NCBI GenBank assembly: GCA_946408825.1
Contig: CAMJTU010000011.1
Span: 39,385-103,384, forward strand
Length of the DNA: 64,000 nucleotides
DNA from: an uncultured Planctomycetaceae bacterium
GTDB taxonomy: Bacteria; Planctomycetota; Planctomycetia; Pirellulales; Thermoguttaceae
Reading direction: 5' to 3'
Part shown: positions 59,139-64,000 of the stretch, piece by piece
Layout of the letters: each line of letters opens with the position of its first letter
Position numbering within the stretch: the stretch's first letter is position 1
Notes under the pieces: generated by a model
Database searches by the model: none
What the model saw: only the letters and a program-made list of their open reading frames with translations
Told to the model about the DNA's origin: nothing
Made by a program: the position numbers and the translations under genes

Positions 59139-62100
59139 TTATAACTCGTTGAGTTGGGATTCGACGTCGCTGATTCGCATGCGTTTAATCGGAAAAGGGG
59201 GAACCTCAAAGGGGTCGTCTTGAGGTTCACGCAGACGTTGATCTTCTTTGACGTCGACACGTGCATACGTAACCTCGTCCTGAAGTTCCTCAAGCCAAGC
59301 GGGAGGTTCATAACCAACGCCGCTGGTCTCAGACGCAAACGCTTCAATCATGCTTTCCAGTTGAGTGAACACAGGATTATCTTCTCCGTTGGCTCGAACT
59401 TCGGAAATCGCGTCAAAAACAAGAGCGCACATCTGGGCGATCTCGAGAGGACGGACAAATTGTTCGTGAAGTCGCTCATAGATATTCTGGAGCCAGATTC
59501 CATAGCGTTTATTTAACGCGTCATAGGCGGAAAGAATCTTGGCGGCATGATAAGAACTCTGTCCTTTAATATTTTCCATCCAAAGTTCGGCTGCAGTTTT
59601 ACGTGAACGAATCAACGCGTCATGAGCCCAGTACACAGGTTTAAGGTTCCAAGAAATCCTCTCATATCTGGAAAGAACACGTAAAAAATCGAGGAGAACG
59701 TACAGATTTTCGCCATGATCAGATCGTGTCGTGGTACTATTATAGTCAATATACTCAGAATAATTCTCTCCCACGCATTCAAGGATTGTTTCTAACATAT
59801 TAGCGGCTTCTTCAAAATCTAGCGACTTCGATAAAATCGCTGAAACCAAAGCGTCTCCGCATTCTAACTCGCGATCGTCCCGCTTCATCTGAATAAGCGA
59901 CGCTAAATATGTCGCAGCCCCTTGGTGCAATATCGCACGAAGATTACGGAATTGCAGAAAACTCTGAGTGAAAAGATCTGCGCCATACCGTTCGATAAAG
60001 TTCCGACACGAGTTCCAAATATGGTCCGCCGTTATACTTTCAACAGAGGATATCCGAATCTGACGACTGTGTTCAAGCCAATTGTTCAAAACGACATTAA
60101 TTGTTCGATCCAAAAGAGAGACAAGCGCCTCGTCTGTTGAAGAAACCCCGGAACCCTCTAAATCCCAAGCAGAGGACGATTCCGACAAAGTTTCCGTAAG
60201 ATTGCGCACTGCGCCTTCGACCAGTTTGTCATACTCGGTAATTGAACCAGCAGACAACAGGCGATTCTGCTCCATCTTTTGAACGCAATCAATGAGTTGA
60301 AACGTCTCCTTAAACAATCCCAATCTTGGGGCGTATCCAAGAAGTCTCATAACGACTTGCTGAAGCCTACGTGCTTCGACGATCGCTTTAGCATCGCCGC
60401 CGCGGGAAGTCGGTATATAGAGAAGAGTCTCAGATTTAAGATTCTTGAGAAGCGACGGCCATAAACGACGAACGAGTTTTACATCGCTTCGAAAAATTGC
60501 GCCGAACGCTTGAAGCGCTATCGTCTTCCACAACTTTTCATAAGGTTCCGTTGTTTCGTCTCGTAATGTCGCTTTAAGCGTCCAAATGACGTCCTCTACT
60601 TCAACGATTGCCGAAATAACACGATCAAGAAGAATTTCTTTAGCGCCACGTTGCATGTCATATTCGACGAGCGATTCAGCCGTACCAGAGGGTTTAAATA
60701 CACGAAAACGGCCTGTTTGATCAAGTAGCTCATACAATCCTGCTTGAAATATCTGAGCCTGTTTAAGCCACCCCTCTAATCGAAGTCGAGCGTCTGTAAT
60801 AACGTCGTCGTCAACGGACTTTGCCGTATGAAAATTCAGCAAAGGAGACTTAACGGCCGCGAATTTCCAAAGTCTTACAATAGAACTAAGGAAAAGAAGA
60901 CGCTCAGAAACACGTTCTGTCTCTTGAGTGAGTTCATAATCGCTCCCGTCGCTTCCCCTGTGGGAAGGCGAACTCCCAGGTTCGACGTCATCCTCATTGC
61001 CATCGTCGGCGCTATCTTTAAAACTCATATGCTCGTATGCAGCACGAAAAATTGGATCTCCGCCAGTTATTGTTTCATCGTCGTCCGATTCGTCGTTTTC
61101 GGAAAGAAAAGCTATTTCTGTATCGTCGCGAGAACCCGTGTTCGGAGAAAAAGAGTCTGCGCTAGGAGCGCCGTCCAAAGAACGATTTACGTCTTCGACA
61201 ACTTCAACTCCGTCGCCTTCAATCCCAAGAGTACCGACAAGATTTTCCCAAATTGCTTCCTTCTCACTTCTCTTTCCGTCAGAAGAGCCTTCACTCACGT
61301 CGTTGGGCGAAAAATGGGGATCGGAAATGGTAAAATCCCGGCGTGGTTTTCCAAACACATACTCATGAAATTGCCTGCGCTTAACGGAAGACATATTTAC
61401 AGCGCCAATAATGATCTCCATAAAAACGTAGTACGAAATAAACGGTGGAAACACATTCTGGTTTTCTGTGTAAAATTTCTCAAACTCTTCTGGGGAAGGA
61501 AGATTCGACGTATTAAAAACTCGAGCTGCGTCACGAAGTGACGCTTTGACGGTTATCGTGGTCTTCCCAGATTTCTCATCTCGCTTTAGACGCGTCAAAA
61601 GAACAACCCTGCGTGCTAAATCAGAAAGTAGCGGATTGTCTGTCTTGAAATCAATTTTACGGTCAAAAGACTCCTCCGAGAGCTCAAGAAGCGGCGTGGA
61701 CCAATATTCGTCCGCATTCGCTTCAATACGATCGAGGAAACCCTTCGTGAGATTCCACCGGTTAAGATACTCCTCTATCGACCACTTTTCTTGGAGGTCA
61801 GAGTGGTTACGATTTCGAAGAGAAGAATTCGCCCCTTTTGACGTACGACTCCATACCTGTTCCAACCAACCTGCGGCAAGGGTATGAAACGAGTAATCAC
61901 CTTCTATTAAGGGAATCGTCGGAGATTGGCTAAGCCAGAAAATCAAGAGGGACGAACAAGAAATCAAGTCATGTCGCTCAAGAAGATCCTCGCCAAGAAG
62001 GACAAAAGCCTTAGGAGACTTAAAGCGCTCGACATGCTTCTTCCAAAACGCAACGTCGCCTATCGCTCTTCCCGCCTGATTCCATGCTGCAAGCGCAGTA

Positions 62101-63740
62101 GACGCTTTTGCGGCAGATTCCCAAACTTCTTGACCAGAAAACCCTTCGACAGACGAGACTTCCGTACTGCCATACTGATCCCACCAGCCGGCAAGTTCGC
62201 TCATTTGGTCAGAGAGCGTCCATCGAAGATCGTTATCGCCTGAAGCCGACGCTTCTTTTTGCAAACGACTATACAGGTCAAAAATGTCGTTAAGCAAATC
62301 GATCAGCGTGTCAAGACGATGGTCATGAACGCCGTTCTCAACGGAAGGAAAGAGATTAAATTCAGAATCAAAACCAAGAATATACCAAGGATCGGGAAAT
62401 GCTCCACAATTTAGAGCGCGTTGCAATAATTCTTCGATTTTTGGCATACAAGCGGCGGCCTCATGGAGTTTACCCACATCGATGGCCAAATGGGATTCCG
62501 TAATTAAACAGTCAATTTTGGAGAGTAGTCTAGCAGAAGTCGTTTCAATTACGTCTGCCTGACGTTCCGCCGCCTTAAGGTAACCCATCCGGGCAAAAGT
62601 TCGCGCAAGTTGGAAACGCTGAGATTGATCGGCTCCTTTATGTGAAATCTGGCGATTCAAAGCTAGACGAGCTCCAGCGAACGGTTGGAACAACTGGGCA
62701 GCCTCGGCGTCGAGCCGGGCTTTAAGACCTTGTGGGACCTTTTCGAGGAGTTCTTTGTAAAAAGCGTCTCGATAATTCGCAATTTTCGACGCTAAGGTAC
62801 TTAAAGAAACAGAAGAATCATGAGCCTGGACATATCCGCCGCTGACGCCTGACCCCATAAGAATTGTTCCAGCTAAGATGGCAGAGGCTTCGTATTGATA
62901 CTCTTTCTGAAGCTCAGGATTCTGTTCGTTCCAAACACGAGCCATAATAGCGTCAACGGTCGTTCGTTGAACTATAAAACGTCGGAAATACCCATCCTGA
63001 TCAACTGAACGATCGTCCCATGTGCCGAAACTATAGTTAAGACGGCTACTGACAGGATGAGTAAAGTCGTATGCGCGCGGATCAATTGCCAGTTCTCTAA
63101 GTTTATTGAGATCAAAGCACGCGTCGAAAAGAATGTCGGGATCAACGTCGCGCAGTATTCTGAGCGTACCCTCGACAATATCATGATACATTCCAAACGC
63201 AACGCCAGCCCCTTGATAAAACAGAGGCAGGGGCGCAATCCATTCATGCTCGTTGGGTTCACGCCTAACGCCATCCTCGAAAACTGGAATCGGACGATAA
63301 CCAATATAGTCGTTCAAAAGGAGGACAAGCTTTCTAGCCTCGGCGTTAGAACCAGATTTGGCATATTCCAACGTAGCAAGACGACCGACACGAGCCATAA
63401 AGAACGAATTGAAAAGGTACGAATTATCCCGATGAAAGAGCGTATCCTCGTGGAATTTTCTGTATTCGACAAGCGCTTCCCTAACAAGCGCCAAAGCGCT
63501 TCGCGCTTGACGCGAATCACGAAACGCTCCGCCGACTGCTGTTAATCGCTCCAGTTCGAAATCAAGAACTTCGAGAATGTCATGCCAAATCTCAACCGAA
63601 CCCTTAGCGGCAAAAGACTCGAAGAGCGCGTTCCAAGCCTTTAAAAACTGGACGTCTAACACGCCTGAAGAAAAGTTCAAATAACCGAGAATGTCGCTTA
63701 CAAACGTCTTGTCTTTTTCGTTTAAATCAAGATTCGTCAT
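59139..63740 (-). CDS. Large cytosolic protein of unknown function
   Basis: 1533 residues with no signal peptide, membrane segment, enzyme motif or recognisable domain. I do not recognise a family. It is mostly predicted helix, with repeat-like paired helices in the N-terminal half (RFQLARTFARMGYLKAAERQADVIE) that resemble TPR/HEAT-type solenoids. Residues about 805-935 form an acidic Ser/Asp/Glu-rich linker (DESDDDETITGG). Residues 940-1500 are helical again. Its size and linker suggest a scaffold. ATG at 63740. It is followed by the histidine kinase gene after 130 bases and may share a transcript, but there is no evidence of a functional link. Confidence 0.7.
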   Translation of the reverse strand: MTNLDLNEKDKTFVSDILGYLNFSSGVLDVQFLKAWNALFESFAAKGSVEIWHDILEVLDFELERLTAVGGAFRDSRQARSALALVREALVEYRKFHEDTLFHRDNSYLFNSFFMARVGRLATLEYAKSGSNAEARKLVLLLNDYIGYRPIPVFEDGVRREPNEHEWIAPLPLFYQGAGVAFGMYHDIVEGTLRILRDVDPDILFDACFDLNKLRELAIDPRAYDFTHPVSSRLNYSFGTWDDRSVDQDGYFRRFIVQRTTVDAIMARVWNEQNPELQKEYQYEASAILAGTILMGSGVSGGYVQAHDSSVSLSTLASKIANYRDAFYKELLEKVPQGLKARLDAEAAQLFQPFAGARLALNRQISHKGADQSQRFQLARTFARMGYLKAAERQADVIETTSARLLSKIDCLITESHLAIDVGKLHEAAACMPKIEELLQRALNCGAFPDPWYILGFDSEFNLFPSVENGVHDHRLDTLIDLLNDIFDLYSRLQKEASASGDNDLRWTLSDQMSELAGWWDQYGSTEVSSVEGFSGQEVWESAAKASTALAAWNQAGRAIGDVAFWKKHVERFKSPKAFVLLGEDLLERHDLISCSSLLIFWLSQSPTIPLIEGDYSFHTLAAGWLEQVWSRTSKGANSSLRNRNHSDLQEKWSIEEYLNRWNLTKGFLDRIEANADEYWSTPLLELSEESFDRKIDFKTDNPLLSDLARRVVLLTRLKRDEKSGKTTITVKASLRDAARVFNTSNLPSPEEFEKFYTENQNVFPPFISYYVFMEIIIGAVNMSSVKRRQFHEYVFGKPRRDFTISDPHFSPNDVSEGSSDGKRSEKEAIWENLVGTLGIEGDGVEVVEDVNRSLDGAPSADSFSPNTGSRDDTEIAFLSENDESDDDETITGGDPIFRAAYEHMSFKDSADDGNEDDVEPGSSPSHRGSDGSDYELTQETERVSERLLFLSSIVRLWKFAAVKSPLLNFHTAKSVDDDVITDARLRLEGWLKQAQIFQAGLYELLDQTGRFRVFKPSGTAESLVEYDMQRGAKEILLDRVISAIVEVEDVIWTLKATLRDETTEPYEKLWKTIALQAFGAIFRSDVKLVRRLWPSLLKNLKSETLLYIPTSRGGDAKAIVEARRLQQVVMRLLGYAPRLGLFKETFQLIDCVQKMEQNRLLSAGSITEYDKLVEGAVRNLTETLSESSSAWDLEGSGVSSTDEALVSLLDRTINVVLNNWLEHSRQIRISSVESITADHIWNSCRNFIERYGADLFTQSFLQFRNLRAILHQGAATYLASLIQMKRDDRELECGDALVSAILSKSLDFEEAANMLETILECVGENYSEYIDYNSTTTRSDHGENLYVLLDFLRVLSRYERISWNLKPVYWAHDALIRSRKTAAELWMENIKGQSSYHAAKILSAYDALNKRYGIWLQNIYERLHEQFVRPLEIAQMCALVFDAISEVRANGEDNPVFTQLESMIEAFASETSGVGYEPPAWLEELQDEVTYARVDVKEDQRLREPQDDPFEVPPFPIKRMRISDVESQLNEL

Positions 63741-64000
63741 CTAAAAGTCCACTCAATTCTTGAAGTTAAAATTCGTACGATGACGCCATGAATTTTCACC
63801 GTTGTCGTGAAACCCGTTGATAGGTCAAACAATCGTTAAAAGGTCGAAAACATGTAGCTTTTAATGGTATGACGCTTTTTGTTTTCAACTAGGGGGCCTC
63901 TCGATTGAACGATGGTGAGATTGACGTATTTTCCCCCAACGAAGACACGACAGAAGATTTCGCAAAGGGCTCGGTTACGACGTAAGCGAAGCTGTAATAT
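63741..64000. other. Right-edge intergenic region
   Basis: 260 bases upstream of the 1533-aa gene. An ATG at 63912 (+) opens a frame to the window end (29 codons, MVRLTYFPPTKTRQK), but it is too short to assess. Nothing else is seen. Confidence 0.35.

Noticed and set aside
1..64000. CRISPR, phage defence island, insertion sequences or integrated element
   Set aside because: No direct repeat arrays, transposase, integrase or defence-type gene clusters were found; gene content is housekeeping and catabolic.
63912..64000. Possible plus-strand gene running off the right edge
   Set aside because: Only 29 codons are visible, with no ribosome-binding site or family signal.

Overview
The window looks like a stretch of a planctomycete chromosome (phylum Planctomycetota, probably Pirellulales or a related gut/anoxic lineage; the lineage below phylum is my inference). 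The support is the gene content: a two-CxxCH exported protein of the HzsA-related family, a Ser/Thr kinase with the planctomycete pre-kinase WQA-x-KL-x-EGR motif, a DUF4340 protein, many exported carbohydrate-active enzymes with one-gene transcription units, and a large cytosolic protein that I cannot place. GC content is moderate by eye. I see no rRNA, tRNA, CRISPR array, insertion sequence or prophage; nearly everything is chromosomal housekeeping or catabolic genes.

Layout. 1-277: the 5' end of a CstA-type transporter runs off the left edge. 599-4115 (+): DUF4340 membrane-anchored protein, a lipid/diacylglycerol kinase and an atypical Ser/Thr kinase, closed by a perfect 21-bp hairpin shared with the convergent SGNH hydrolase and class I aminotransferase (4230-6853, -). 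7255-17902 (+): a run of exported plant-polysaccharide enzymes (GH51 arabinofuranosidase, SMP-30-like propeller, GH106-like rhamnosidase, CE7 acetyl esterase, sugar isomerase/epimerase-like TIM barrel). 18022-21889: thiamine pyrophosphokinase, then ROK kinase, flavodoxin, a PolB-type exonuclease and elongation factor P on the minus strand. Directly divergent from efp is the EF-P lysine 2,3-aminomutase gene epmB, followed by a uvrC that lacks its C-terminal HhH domain, a secreted glycerophosphodiesterase, an RluA pseudouridine synthase, a membrane-anchored Ser/Thr kinase and RNase III (22037-29780, +).

29892-36474: a TSCPD protein and heparinase-like lyase (-), then a secreted alpha/beta hydrolase and the HzsA-related haem protein (+). 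36673-51033 is one long minus-strand block: recA, recR, coaX, an O-antigen-ligase/TPR protein, a PolX-PHP protein whose polymerase site is degenerate, purH, a hotdog thioesterase, a double-ACT protein, an Hsp70-like ATPase and a HAD phosphatase. 51346-58202 (+): AroH chorismate mutase, a 770-base gene-poor region with several hairpins, a class I glutamine-amidotransferase-like C26 protein that has lost its nucleophile cysteine, an AnmK-like protein that has lost its active-site motifs, a HIT protein, an M20 dipeptidase and an Aat transferase with an internal insertion. 58248-63740 (-): a soluble orphan histidine kinase and a 1533-residue protein of unknown function.

How the genes work together. 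The exported enzymes of 7-18 kb fit stepwise attack on acetylated, arabinose- and rhamnose-decorated polysaccharides, with the intracellular ROK kinase, aminotransferase and thiamine kinase as general metabolism. EF-P and EpmB form a modification pair. RecA, RecR, UvrC, PolX-PHP and the PolB-type exonuclease are a scattered DNA-repair set. The most unusual theme is that four proteins keep their family fold but show replaced catalytic residues (PolX polymerase site, C26 nucleophile, AnmK active site, one kinase catalytic loop). I did not find a coherent new defence or mobile system; the best candidates for undescribed biology are the 1533-aa protein, the HzsA-related protein and these apparent pseudoenzymes.
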